Assembly (NCBI RefSeq): GCF_026559675.1
Contig: NZ_CP092891.1
Coordinates: 124,001-188,000, forward strand
From: Microbacterium oxydans
GTDB lineage: Bacteria > Actinomycetota > Actinomycetes > Actinomycetales > Microbacteriaceae
Direction: 5' to 3'
Length of the DNA stretch: 64,000 nt
The notes below the pieces were generated by a model. That model ran no database searches, had not been told where the DNA came from, and saw only the letters and a list, made by a program, of their open reading frames with translations. This document shows positions 1-8,923 of this stretch, one piece after another. A program made the position numbers and the translations under genes. Numbering within the stretch: position 1 is the stretch's first letter; every line of letters begins with the position of its first letter.

Positions 1-617
1 AGCACGTCGTGCTGCACGCGCAGACGGCGCAGCATCCGCTCGGTCTCGCTCGTGACCGGGGCCTCGTCGGTGATGACCACGACGATCATGCGGCGGGCGA
101 TGGTACGGGTGACGAAGGAGAGCAGGGCGTCGCGGTCGCTCGGTGCGGAGCTCTCGTCGATGGCGCGATCGATCGTGCGGAGCGCGTGCTCCAGGGCGCC
201 CTCGCTGCGGCCCGGGGCCAGGCGGCGCACCTTCGCGGCGTCGCCGTAGACCGTGGTGAAGTCGTCGCCGTGGCGCAGCGTCAGCACGCCGAGCACGCCC
301 GTGGCGAGGATCGCCAGCTCCTTCTTCGACTTCTCGTCCGCCGCGAGGGCCGACATGGAGCGGCCGGTGTCGACCACGAACATCACGGTGTGCATGCGGG
401 TCGCGCGGGAGCGCTTCACCAGAGGTGTTCCCAGCCGGGCGGTCGCCCGCCAGTCGATGTCGCGCACCTGATCGCCGTACTCGTACTTGCGCAGGTCCTC
501 GAAGTCGAGGCTCCGACCGCGCAGCAGCGACGCGTAGGCGCCGTCGAGCGCGTGCAGCGACTTGCGCGTCGAGTGGATGAAGAGCTTGCTCTTCACCTGC
601 GTGATCAGGCTGGCCAT
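1..617 (-). CDS. DUF58 domain protein, 3' end outside window
   Basis: The visible 205 residues begin MASLITQVKSKLF. They contain the DUF58 signature of a conserved tract around residues 45-60 (YGDQVRDIDWRATARLG), followed by a VWA-like segment starting FVVDTGRSM, a MIDAS-type start with an unusual Gly after the Asp-Thr. DUF58 proteins are usually membrane-associated partners of MoxR ATPases and are thought to act in chaperone-like or metal-insertion steps; substrates are mostly unknown. The start lies 7 bases after the upstream MoxR stop, so the two are one leftward operon. The carboxyl end lies beyond base 1, so the length cannot be judged. Confidence 0.85.
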   Translation of the reverse strand, partial: MASLITQVKSKLFIHSTRKSLHALDGAYASLLRGRSLDFEDLRKYEYGDQVRDIDWRATARLGTPLVKRSRATRMHTVMFVVDTGRSMSALAADEKSKKELAILATGVLGVLTLRHGDDFTTVYGDAAKVRRLAPGRSEGALEHALRTIDRAIDESSAPSDRDALLSFVTRTIARRMIVVVITDEAPVTSETERMLRRLRVQHDV

Positions 618-624
618 GGACGGA

Positions 625-1692
625 TCAGGGCGTGGGGACCGACGCGAAGATCTGGTCGATGATCTCCTCGCTGCGGATGCCCTCGGCGTCGGCCTCGAAC
701 GTGAGCAGCACGCGGTGGCGGAGCACGAGGTGGCGGAGTTCGCGGATGTCTTCGGGCAGCACGTGGGAGCGGCCCTTCAGCAGCGCCAGCGCCCGCGAGG
801 CCTGCAGGAACGCGATGCTCGCCCGGGGGCTCGCGCCGTACTTGATGAACCGGGCGCGCTCCTCGCCGATGTACGGCGCGGGGTTCCGGGTGACGTAGGC
901 GATCGACACGATGTAGTTGCGGATCGCGGGGTCGACGTAGATGCGGCTCGCGACGTCCTGCAGCAGGTGCACGTCGTCGAGGCTGACGGCGCTGGCCACG
1001 TGCCGGTCGGGGTCGAGCACGCCGGAGTCGATGCGGCTCAGGACCTCGAGCTCCTCGGCCGGGCTCGGGTACTCCACGATCTCCTTGAGCAGGAAGCGGT
1101 CCATCTGCGCCTCGGGCAGCTCGTACGTGCCCTCCTGCTCGATCGGGTTCTGCGTCGCGATCACGAGGAACGGCTTCGGCAGGTGGTGGATCTCGCCGCC
1201 GATCGTGGTCTGGTGCTCCTGCATCGCCTCGAGCATCGCGCTCTGCGTCTTCGCGCTGGAGCGGTTGATCTCGTCGAGCAGCACGAAGTTCGCGTGCACC
1301 GGGCCGAGCACGGTGCGGAACGAGCCGGTCGCCGTGTCGTAGATCTGGTTGCCGGTGATGTCGCTCGGCAGCAGGTCAGGGGTGCACTGGATGCGCTTGA
1401 ACTGCGCCTTCACGGTGTCGGCGAGCGTGCTGGCGGCGGTGGTCTTGGCGAGGCCCGGGACGCTCTCCAGCAGGATGTGGCCGCCGGCGATGAGGGACAC
1501 CAGCAGGCTCGTGCGCAGCCGGTCCTGGCCGACCATCTTCGCCGAGTACGAGGCGGAGATGATCCGCAGCACCTCGGTGGCTCTGGCCATCTCGGCACCG
1601 GTCGGCGCGCCGTTCGCGGCGACCGCGGCCGGGGCGGGCGGGGGAGGAGGAGCGGGGGTCGTCCGCTGGTCAGGCGTGGAGTACTCGGTCAT
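625..1692 (-). CDS. MoxR-family AAA+ ATPase
   Basis: This 355-residue protein has a low-complexity Pro/Ala amino end (about residues 1-30), then a MoxR-type AAA core: Walker A in SVPGLAKTTAA, Walker B in FVLLDEINR, sensor 1 in VIATQNPIEQEGTYELPEAQMDRF, and a carboxyl-terminal lid domain. MoxR ATPases are cytosolic hexameric chaperones acting with VWA/DUF58 partners. The start codon at 1692 has a GGGAG ribosome site a few bases upstream. It overlaps nothing, and its stop is 7 bases from the DUF58 start, which indicates translational linkage. Family assignment is firm; the client protein is unknown. Confidence 0.9.
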   Translation of the reverse strand: MTEYSTPDQRTTPAPPPPPAPAAVAANGAPTGAEMARATEVLRIISASYSAKMVGQDRLRTSLLVSLIAGGHILLESVPGLAKTTAASTLADTVKAQFKRIQCTPDLLPSDITGNQIYDTATGSFRTVLGPVHANFVLLDEINRSSAKTQSAMLEAMQEHQTTIGGEIHHLPKPFLVIATQNPIEQEGTYELPEAQMDRFLLKEIVEYPSPAEELEVLSRIDSGVLDPDRHVASAVSLDDVHLLQDVASRIYVDPAIRNYIVSIAYVTRNPAPYIGEERARFIKYGASPRASIAFLQASRALALLKGRSHVLPEDIRELRHLVLRHRVLLTFEADAEGIRSEEIIDQIFASVPTP

Positions 1693-1893
1693 CTGGTTGC
1701 TCCCTCGTTCCGGGACGCACGTCACGGCCATCCCCCGCGGACCAGCGTAATCGCATCCGCTCCACCCCCTGCTAACGTCGAAGAGCAGCCGCGTTCCGGG
1801 CAGGTCGAGCATTCCGCTCCCGCCGGGACAGAACTGTTCCTCGCTCGGATGCGGCCGCGCCCGATACATGACTGAAGAGTATGAGGACAATAC

Positions 1894-3318
1894 GTGACGA
1901 GTAGAGAACGAGTAGCGATCATCGGCGCCGGCCCCTCGGGCATGGCGCAGCTGCGGGCCTTCGAATCCGCAGCCCGCGCGGGGGCGGAGATCCCCGAGCT
2001 GGTCTGCTTCGAGAAGCAGGCCGACTGGGGCGGCCAGTGGAACTTCACCTGGCGGACCGGACTCGACGAGTTCGGGGAGCCGGTGCACTCCAGCATGTAC
2101 CGCAACCTGTGGTCGAACGGCCCGAAGGAGGCGTTGGAGTTCGCGGACTACAGCTTCGACGAGCACTTCGGTCGCCCGATCTCCTCCTATCCGCCGCGTC
2201 CGGTGCTGTGGGACTACATCGCCGGGCGTGTGGAGAAGACCGACGTCCGCGACCTGATCCGCTTCCAGACCGTGGTGCGCTGGATCGAGTTCGACAGCGA
2301 GCGCGAGGTGTTCACGCTCACCAGTGAAGACCTGCCGACCGGGCAGTCGGTCACGGAGGAGTTCGACCGCGTGATCATCGCGAGCGGGCACTTCTCCTTC
2401 CCGAACGTGCCCGACTTCGCGGGCATCGAGACGTTCCCCGGCTACATCAGCCACGCGCACGACTTCCGCGGCGCGGAGGCGTTCGAGGACAAGGACGTGC
2501 TCGTGATCGGCGCGAGCTACTCCGCGGAGGACATCGGCAGCCAGGCGTTCAAGATGGGCGCCCGCTCGGTGACCGCGAGCTTCCGCTCGGCCCCGATGGG
2601 TTACGACTGGCCCGAGGGCATCGAGGAGCGCCCGGTGATCGAGCGCTTCGAGGGCAGCACCGCCTTCTTCGCCGACGGCACCTCGAAGCACATCGACGCG
2701 GTCATCCTGTGCACCGGATACCTGCACAAGTACCCGTTCCTCCCCGACGACCTCGCGCTGTCCTCGCCGAACAACGTCTACCCCGACGGCCTGTACCGCG
2801 GCGTGGTGTGGCAGGGCAATCCGCGTCTGACCTACCTCGGTGCGCAGGACCAGTGGTTCACCTTCAACATGTTCGACGCGCAGGCCTGGTACGTGCGCGA
2901 CCTGATCCTCGGCCGCCTCGCGCTGCCCGACGAGCAGGAGCGCGCCGCATCCATCGCCGAGTGGCGCACACGATTCGGGCAGATCGACTCGGCCGCCGCG
3001 GAGATCCGCTTCCAGGCCGACTACATCCGCGATCTGCTGGAGCTCACCGACTACCCGGAGTTCGACATCGACCGGGTCGTCGAGATCTTCCTCGCGTGGA
3101 AGCGCGACAAGAAGGACGACATCATGGGCTACCGCGACCGCGTGTACGAGTCGGTCATGACGGGCACCATCGCCGTCGTGCACCACACGCCCTGGCTCGA
3201 GGAGCTCGACGACTCCCTGGAGCGCTACCTCGACGTGGATCCGGATGCCGTGGAGCCGACCCGGAGCATCGGCGGACTGCCGCACGACGACGACCGCGAG
3301 GTCCTCGCCACGGCCTGA
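1894..3318 (+). CDS. Flavin-containing monooxygenase, trimethylamine monooxygenase-like
   Basis: This 474-residue protein starts with a GTG preceded by AGGA. It has the FAD Rossmann motif GAGPSGMAQ (about residues 11-19), the FMO-identifying motif [11 protein letters not shown] (FxGxxxHxxxF), and an NADP-binding second Rossmann motif [10 protein letters not shown]. The stretch around [12 protein letters not shown] and the [15 protein letters not shown] block are the parts I associate with bacterial trimethylamine monooxygenase/mFMO, which oxidise trimethylamine to its N-oxide. The family (class B FMO) is secure. The substrate is inferred and could instead be another soft nucleophile such as a thioether or indole. 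It stands alone and converges on the Pr6Pr gene. Confidence 0.75.
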   Translation: MTSRERVAIIGAGPSGMAQLRAFESAARAGAEIPELVCFEKQADWGGQWNFTWRTGLDEFGEPVHSSMYRNLWSNGPKEALEFADYSFDEHFGRPISSYPPRPVLWDYIAGRVEKTDVRDLIRFQTVVRWIEFDSEREVFTLTSEDLPTGQSVTEEFDRVIIASGHFSFPNVPDFAGIETFPGYISHAHDFRGAEAFEDKDVLVIGASYSAEDIGSQAFKMGARSVTASFRSAPMGYDWPEGIEERPVIERFEGSTAFFADGTSKHIDAVILCTGYLHKYPFLPDDLALSSPNNVYPDGLYRGVVWQGNPRLTYLGAQDQWFTFNMFDAQAWYVRDLILGRLALPDEQERAASIAEWRTRFGQIDSAAAEIRFQADYIRDLLELTDYPEFDIDRVVEIFLAWKRDKKDDIMGYRDRVYESVMTGTIAVVHHTPWLEELDDSLERYLDVDPDAVEPTRSIGGLPHDDDREVLATA

Positions 3319-3331
3319 CCGCCCGGCGGAT

Positions 3332-3374
3332 CGACGACGCCCCTCCACCCTTCCGGGTGCGAGGGGCGTCGTCG
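3332..3374. terminator. Bidirectional intrinsic terminator
   Basis: A 14-bp perfect stem (3332-3345 with 3361-3374) is capped by a further 5-bp stem and a TTCC loop. It lies between the convergent monooxygenase and Pr6Pr genes, so it probably stops transcription from both sides. It has no long U-tract, which is usual for GC-rich actinobacteria. Confidence 0.8.
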
Positions 3375-3383
3375 TGCGTGGGG

Positions 3384-4085
3384 TCAGGCGGGGGCGACGG
3401 TCTTCGCTCCGCGGGCGCGGCCCACCCAGACGACGCCCGCGGCCACGCCGATGATCGCGATCGCGATACCGACGATGTACCCCGAGACGCCGAGGTAGCC
3501 GCCGGGCACCTGGTGCGGGTCGAGGAACGGGTACGGGTACCACCAGGCGTTGCCGGTGAGGGGAGCGGTGATGAGGTTCGCGCGGATCAGCGTGTACCCC
3601 GCCCACGCGAGCGGGAAGATCGCGGCGATGAAGATCGTCGACCACGGCAGCGCCCGCCGGCGCGGCGCGAACAGCACGTCGAGGAGCATGGCGAGCGGGA
3701 GGATGACGTGCATGCTCTCGTTGGTCCACACCTCCGAGACGCCGTCGAGGGGGATGTTGCGCAGCAGCAGGTTGTACACGATGCCGGTGACGATCATGTA
3801 GGTGCTCACGCACGCGAACAGCGTGGCCAGCCAGCGCGGCTCCGGATCGTTCCGTCCGCGGGTGCGCAGCATCCACACCGCGCCGATCACGAACGTCACG
3901 ACGGCACCGATGTTCGAGAGCACGGTGAAGTAGCTGAAGAAGTTCGTCACGACCGTGGGGAGGTGACTTCCCCACTCCGTCGTGGACGCCTGAGCGTTGC
4001 CGACGCTCTGCGCCAGCTGGCGGATCAGTGCCGCCGTGCCGAGAAGGGCTGCGGCGATGCGCAGATAGGGACACCAGGTCGTCAT
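3384..4085 (-). CDS. Pr6Pr family membrane protein
   Basis: This 233-residue polytopic protein starts MTTWCPYLRI and has about six hydrophobic segments. The tracts FFSYFTVLSNI, YNLLLRN and WYPYPFLDP are typical of the Pr6Pr (FAR-17a/AIG1-like) family in actinobacteria. No enzymatic function is established. The ATG at 4085 is preferred over longer in-frame options because a GGAGG sits five bases upstream. It is divergent from the cyclase-like gene, and the intergenic space holds overlapping palindromes at 4135-4150. Confidence 0.8.
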   Translation of the reverse strand: MTTWCPYLRIAAALLGTAALIRQLAQSVGNAQASTTEWGSHLPTVVTNFFSYFTVLSNIGAVVTFVIGAVWMLRTRGRNDPEPRWLATLFACVSTYMIVTGIVYNLLLRNIPLDGVSEVWTNESMHVILPLAMLLDVLFAPRRRALPWSTIFIAAIFPLAWAGYTLIRANLITAPLTGNAWWYPYPFLDPHQVPGGYLGVSGYIVGIAIAIIGVAAGVVWVGRARGAKTVAPA

Positions 4086-4134
4086 TTCGCCTCCGTCGGC
4101 AACTGTAGTGGCAGGTTTCGATAGACCGCGGCAC

Positions 4135-4150
4135 CGATATATCGATATCG
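4135..4150. promoter_or_regulatory. Overlapping AT-rich palindromes between divergent genes
   Basis: CGATATATCG (4135-4144) and CGATATCG (4143-4150) are two perfect palindromes sharing two bases. They lie in the 104-bp space between the Pr6Pr and cyclase-like genes. AT-rich palindromes are conspicuous in this GC-rich sequence and are likely a protein-binding site. The binder is unknown. Confidence 0.35.
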
Positions 4151-4189
4151 TCGGACCGTTCACGCAGAACGCGCATGGCGGAGGGGCAT

Positions 4190-6349
4190 ATGAGCGAAGG
4201 CGGAAGCAGCACGATCGACGCGACCGGAGCGAAGAAGCGACGGTTCCGTCGCGCCGGTCTCAGCATCCAGTCCAAACTCCTCATCATGCTGCTGGGGGTG
4301 AGCCTCGTCTCCTCGGTCATCGTCGGTGCGATCGGATTCGTGAACGGGCGGCAGTCGCTGCACGAATCCGCGGTCGACCAGCTGACCACCATCCGCTCGA
4401 TGCGTGCGGCGGAGATCACGACCTTCATCGAGAGTGTGCGGCGAGATGCCTCTCTGAACAGCCGCAACCTCAGCGCGCAGAGCATGTCGACGGCGATCAA
4501 CGGCGGATTCGCCGAGCTGTCCGACGTCGAGGTCGACGAGGCGCAGCGGACCGAGCTCGAGGCGTACTACGCCGACACGTTCATCCCCGAGCTCGAGTCG
4601 CGTTCGGGCGAGGAGTACGGCGACACGGCCTTCATCCCCGACTCCGCGGCCGGGCAGTACGTGCAGCTCCAGTACGCGCTGGGCAACAAGGACTTCGACG
4701 CCGATTACGACGCCCAGCTGCTGCTCAACGACAGCGGCGACGGCACCAGCTACTCGACGGCGACGGAACGCTACGGCGACTACTTCACCCGCTTGATCCA
4801 ACAGGCCGGCTATGAGGATGCCCTGCTGCTCAACCTCGACGGCGACGTCACCTTCTCCGCTTACAAGGGCGTCGAGCTGGGAACGAACCTCCTCACCGGG
4901 CCGTACCGGGACTCCGCGCTGTCGAAGGCGTATGCCGAGGCGATCGCCACGAACTCGGTGAACAGCGTCGTGCTCACCGACTTCGATCGCTGGATCCCCT
5001 CGCTGAACGTCCCGACGATGTGGGTCGTCTCCCCTGTCGGCAACGACAGCGGCATCACGGGGGCGATGGCGTTCCAGATCTCGGTCGACACGATCAACGG
5101 CGTGATGACCGGTGACGAGCAGTGGAAGGCGCAGGGGCTCGGCGACACCGGCGAGGTCTACCTGGTCGGACGCGACGACCTCATGCGCTCCACGGCGCGC
5201 CGGCTCGTGGAAGATCCTGCCGACTACATCAAGCGACTCATCAGCGGAGGCATGGCGCCGACCGTCGTCGAGCGGATCAAGCAGGTCGAGGGCACCGTCC
5301 TGCTGCAGCCCGTCGACACGAAGGCCGTGCAGGAGGCGCAGGCGGGACGCACCGGCACCGTCGTGGGGCGCGACTTCATCGGCGGGGAGAGCGTCACGAC
5401 CTACGCACCCCTCGACATCGAGGGTCTCGACTGGGTCGTGATCGCCCGCATCGACACGGCCGAGGCATTCGAGCCCGTGAACGTCTTCACCCGCAACGTG
5501 CTGCTCTCGCTGCTCGGCATCCTCCTCGGGGTCTCGCTGCTGTCGCTGCTGCTCGCCCAGGTGTTCACCCGTCCGATCCATCGCCTCGTGGGCGCCGTGC
5601 ACCGCGTGGCGGAGGGTGACCTCGACGTGCAGGTGCCGCAGGGCTCGCGGGACGAGTTCGGCGATCTCGGCAGCGCGTTCAACGACATGGCGTCGAGCCT
5701 GCGGATCAAGCAGGACCTGATCGAGGAGCAGCAGAAGGAGAACGAGAAGCTGCTGCACACGCTCATGCCCGAGAGCGTCGCGACCAAGTACAAGCAGGGC
5801 GAGGAGGCGATCACCGAGGCGCACGAGAACGTGTCGGTCGTGTTCGCCGAGCTCGTCGGCTTCGACGACCTCGCCCGCGGCATGAGCGCGGAGGAGGAGA
5901 TCGGGCTGCTGAACACCCTGATGCGCGGCTTCGACGAGGCGGCGGAGAAGGCCGGTGTCGAGAAGGTGCGCACCCTGCGCGGCGGCTACCTCGCCTCCTC
6001 GGGACTCATCGTGCCGCGGGTCGACAACATCCGGCGCACGGTCGACTTCGCGCGCAGCCTGGTCGGCGTGCTGGAGCGATTCAACGCGCAGAACGGCACC
6101 CAGATCGGACTGCGGGCCGGTGTCGACACCGGCACGGTCACGAGCGGTCTCGTCGCGCGGACCAGCCTCGCGTACGACCTCTGGGGCGACGCCGTGAACC
6201 TCGCCTACCGGGTGCGCTCGGTCACGGGCGAGCCCGGCATCTACGTGAGCCAGACCGTCCGCGACCGCACGCAGGAGATCGTCACCTACGTCGAGGCCGG
6301 GACGGTGGAGACGCAGGGCAGGACCGAGACCGTGTGGAAGGTGGTCTGA
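4190..6349 (+). CDS. Membrane sensor with HAMP and degenerate class III adenylate/guanylate cyclase domain
   Basis: This 719-residue protein has an amino-terminal transmembrane helix (about 30-52), a large extracytoplasmic dCache-like sensor (to about 425), a second helix (about 430-458), HAMP, and a class III cyclase homology domain (about 545-719). Against Rv1625c-type cyclases, the first metal Asp is Glu554 in FAELVGF and the second metal Asp (in GDSY) is Gly598. The adenine-selecting Lys is Arg594. Asp663 in YDLWGD and Asn670/Arg674 are kept. Loss of both metal Asp residues suggests a catalytically weak or dead cyclase. The ATG at 4190 is chosen because GGAGGGG is properly spaced; the ATG at 4175 lies upstream of that site. 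The MscS gene follows after 2 bases. Confidence 0.85.
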   Translation: MSEGGSSTIDATGAKKRRFRRAGLSIQSKLLIMLLGVSLVSSVIVGAIGFVNGRQSLHESAVDQLTTIRSMRAAEITTFIESVRRDASLNSRNLSAQSMSTAINGGFAELSDVEVDEAQRTELEAYYADTFIPELESRSGEEYGDTAFIPDSAAGQYVQLQYALGNKDFDADYDAQLLLNDSGDGTSYSTATERYGDYFTRLIQQAGYEDALLLNLDGDVTFSAYKGVELGTNLLTGPYRDSALSKAYAEAIATNSVNSVVLTDFDRWIPSLNVPTMWVVSPVGNDSGITGAMAFQISVDTINGVMTGDEQWKAQGLGDTGEVYLVGRDDLMRSTARRLVEDPADYIKRLISGGMAPTVVERIKQVEGTVLLQPVDTKAVQEAQAGRTGTVVGRDFIGGESVTTYAPLDIEGLDWVVIARIDTAEAFEPVNVFTRNVLLSLLGILLGVSLLSLLLAQVFTRPIHRLVGAVHRVAEGDLDVQVPQGSRDEFGDLGSAFNDMASSLRIKQDLIEEQQKENEKLLHTLMPESVATKYKQGEEAITEAHENVSVVFAELVGFDDLARGMSAEEEIGLLNTLMRGFDEAAEKAGVEKVRTLRGGYLASSGLIVPRVDNIRRTVDFARSLVGVLERFNAQNGTQIGLRAGVDTGTVTSGLVARTSLAYDLWGDAVNLAYRVRSVTGEPGIYVSQTVRDRTQEIVTYVEAGTVETQGRTETVWKVV

Positions 6350-6351
6350 TC

Positions 6352-7776
6352 ATGGGCGACGTGTTCACGGACGGCTGGGGCTGGTGGCTCATCGGTCTCG
6401 CGGTCGGTGTGCCCGTGGTCCTCGTCGTCCTCACCGAGCTCATCGGCACGCTGACGCGACGGAACAACCCGGTCGCGAAGCCGCTGCGGATGCTGCGCAA
6501 CTGGGTCATCCCGGTGGGTGCGCTGTTCGCGCTGCTGGTGTTCGCGATCCAGTCGCCCGCCGATCAGGTGTGGACGCGCGTCGTGGCGACCGTGTTCGGC
6601 TTCCTCGTGATCCTGCTCGTGCTGTCGGCGTTCAATGTCGCGCTGTTCGCCAACGCGAAGCCGGGTTCGTGGCGCGAGCGCATCCCCTCGATCTTCGTGG
6701 AGATCGGCCGCCTCGTCCTGGTGGGCGTCGGCCTCGCGCTGCTGTTCTCCTGGGTGTGGGATGCCGATGTCGGCGGACTCTTCACGGCACTCGGCGTCGG
6801 ATCGATCGTGATCGGCCTCGCCCTGCAGAACGCGGTGGGCGGGGTCATCTCCGGTCTCCTGCTGCTGTTCGAGCAGCCCTTCAAGATCGGCGACTGGCTC
6901 GACACCGGCGGGGTGAAGGGCCGGGTCGTCGAGGTGAACTGGCGGGCTGTGCACATCGACACCGGTTCGGGCATCCAGATCGTGCCGAACTCCACGCTCT
7001 CCGGGGCCTCGTTCACGAACATGAGCGAGCCCGAAGGGCCCTACTACTCCGAGACGGCCGTGAAGTTCTCGACGGATGACCCGCCGCACGAGGTGATCGC
7101 GCTCCTGGTCGAGGTGGCCGACTCCCTGCCGATGCGGCTGCAGCGTGAGCGCGCGACGGTCGACTACTCCGGCGCCGGGGCGTACTCGGTGTCGATCCCG
7201 GTGGCCGGCCCGGCGGATGCCTCCCGCGCCCTTTCCATGTACCTGTCCTGGCTCTGGTACGCGTCGCGGCGCCGTGGGTTCGCACTCGACGGCGACTCCA
7301 CCGATCCGCTCGCCGAGCCGCAGCGGCTGGTCGAGGCCATCCAGGAGATCGCCCCCACGCTGCACCTGCGCGACGGCGACTTCGACGAGGTGCTCGCCGC
7401 GGCGAGGCTGGAGCGCTACGGCGTCGGCGAGATCGTGATGCCCAGCGGCGTCGTCCCCGACGAGGTCCGGGTCGTGCTGTCCGGCCGGGCGGTGCTGGCG
7501 CTCGAGGTCGACGACGGGCGCGTCGAGTTCGCCCACGCCGAGAAGGGCGACCTGATCGGGCAGACCGCTCTCACCCGCGAGCGCACGCAGGCCGTGACCG
7601 TCGCCGGCGAGATCCTCACCGTGGTCGTGCTGCCCCTCGACACGATCGACGCCCTGATCCGCACCCGCCCGCGTCTGGCGGTCGAGATCGGCGAATCGCT
7701 CGAGCTGAAGCGGAGCCTCGCCGCGACCCGGCTGGCCGACCTCGGCCTCGCCCGGGGGATCATCACCGGACGCTGA
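6352..7776 (+). CDS. MscS-family channel with carboxyl-terminal cyclic-nucleotide-binding-like domain
   Basis: This 474-residue protein has four to five amino-terminal membrane helices. The last carries the MscS pore and beta-domain signature (GSIVIGLALQNAVGGVISG, then FEQPFKIGDWL and IVPNSTL). A carboxyl domain from about residue 355 has the cNMP-binding fold, so the architecture is that of bCNG channels. In the phosphate-binding cassette the usual FGE is IGQ (Gln404) and the phosphate-contacting Arg is Gln413. The usual cAMP/cGMP contacts are therefore missing, although Arg409 and Arg411 lie nearby. It is translated 2 bases after the cyclase-like gene. The pair likely forms a signal-gated or osmotically gated channel unit; the ligand is uncertain. 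Confidence 0.88.
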   Translation: MGDVFTDGWGWWLIGLAVGVPVVLVVLTELIGTLTRRNNPVAKPLRMLRNWVIPVGALFALLVFAIQSPADQVWTRVVATVFGFLVILLVLSAFNVALFANAKPGSWRERIPSIFVEIGRLVLVGVGLALLFSWVWDADVGGLFTALGVGSIVIGLALQNAVGGVISGLLLLFEQPFKIGDWLDTGGVKGRVVEVNWRAVHIDTGSGIQIVPNSTLSGASFTNMSEPEGPYYSETAVKFSTDDPPHEVIALLVEVADSLPMRLQRERATVDYSGAGAYSVSIPVAGPADASRALSMYLSWLWYASRRRGFALDGDSTDPLAEPQRLVEAIQEIAPTLHLRDGDFDEVLAAARLERYGVGEIVMPSGVVPDEVRVVLSGRAVLALEVDDGRVEFAHAEKGDLIGQTALTRERTQAVTVAGEILTVVVLPLDTIDALIRTRPRLAVEIGESLELKRSLAATRLADLGLARGIITGR

Positions 7777-7788
7777 ACGACCCGCGTC

Positions 7789-8739
7789 TCAGGTCCGTCG
7801 GCGCCACCGCAGGCGGGTGATGAGCACGCCGAGCAGGCAGAGCGCTCCGCCGAAAAACATCAGCGGCGTCGGCACCTCGCCGAGGATCGCCCACGACATG
7901 AGGATCGCGATCGCCGGCACGACGTAGGTGGTCGCCGAGGTCTGCCCGGCGGTGCTGCGCTGGAGCACATAGGCCCAGGTGGTGAAGGCGATCGCGGTCG
8001 GGAAGATGCCGAGGTAGACGACCCACAGCGTCGCATCCAGCGGTGCCGTCTGGAGCGACCCGATGAGGGTGCCGATCCAGGGCAGCAGCGCGATCGTGCC
8101 GACGCCCGCGCCCAGCCAGGTCAGGGTGGTGGGGTCGACACCCGAGGTGAGCAGGCGCTTCTGCACGAGCGTGCACCCGGCGTACATGACCGCGGCGAGG
8201 AGCGCGAGCAGCAGGCCCGTGATGTCGGGGCCCGCGCTGGTCGACGAGTTCATGCCGATCAGCACGACGCCGAGGAACGCGATCGGGGCCCCGATGACGA
8301 GCGGCTTGGGGAACCCCTCGCGCAGGAACAGTCCGCTGAAGACGACGACCATGAGCGGAGCGAGATTCACGACCATCGCCGCGGTGCCGGCGTCGAGCGT
8401 CAGCTCCGCGCTGTTGAGGGCCAGGTTGTAGACGCAGAACCAGCCGATGCCCCACACCGCGATGAGCAGCCAGTGGCGGCGCTCGGGCAGACGGATGCCG
8501 TGCCGCACGGCGATGATCGTCAGCACGGCGGTGCCGACCGCCATCCGCAGCAGCGCCATCGCGCCGGGGTCGAAGTGCGGACCGGCGCCGCGGATGCCGA
8601 TGAACGCGGATGCCCACAGCACCACCGTCACCAGGGCGGCGAGGAGCACGAGCGCACCCTGTTTCTTCGGTGCGTCGGTGCTGGTGGATTCGGTGGTGCT
8701 CGTGCGGATCCCGGGATCGCCGGATGCGGCTTCTGCCAT
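7789..8739 (-). CDS. EamA/DMT-family transporter
   Basis: This 316-residue protein has ten predicted membrane helices in two EamA repeats. The first repeat starts [19 protein letters not shown]; the second carries [25 protein letters not shown] transporters export small metabolites such as amino acids or drugs; the substrate cannot be read from sequence. The ATG at 8739 has GGGAGG about ten bases upstream. It converges on the MscS gene with only 12 bases between stops and no hairpin. Confidence 0.88.
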   Translation of the reverse strand: MAEAASGDPGIRTSTTESTSTDAPKKQGALVLLAALVTVVLWASAFIGIRGAGPHFDPGAMALLRMAVGTAVLTIIAVRHGIRLPERRHWLLIAVWGIGWFCVYNLALNSAELTLDAGTAAMVVNLAPLMVVVFSGLFLREGFPKPLVIGAPIAFLGVVLIGMNSSTSAGPDITGLLLALLAAVMYAGCTLVQKRLLTSGVDPTTLTWLGAGVGTIALLPWIGTLIGSLQTAPLDATLWVVYLGIFPTAIAFTTWAYVLQRSTAGQTSATTYVVPAIAILMSWAILGEVPTPLMFFGGALCLLGVLITRLRWRRRT

Positions 8740-8923
8740 CCTTCGATCCTCCCAGGGGCGTCCGACATCGGTCGACCCCGCGAACCGCCATCCGCCATCG
8801 CTTTCCCGCCGACCGCGGGCCGTCGGCCGAAAGGGCCCCGAGCCCCCTTCGCTAAGATGGAGTCGCCCGAAGAGGGCCAGCTCATCGGCCGGTGCAAACC
8901 CGGCGAAAGCAGGGGGGACACCC

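Noticed and set aside
4175..4189. Earlier ATG for the cyclase-like gene.
   Set aside because: It lies upstream of the GGAGGGG that serves the ATG at 4190 and has no ribosome site of its own.
1693..4500. Uninterrupted minus-strand reading frame of about 1290 codons running from 4500 through to the MoxR stop.
   Set aside because: Only the final 355 codons have AAA+ motifs and a ribosome site. The rest is antisense to the monooxygenase and Pr6Pr region with Arg/Ala/His-rich shadow composition typical of high-GC DNA.
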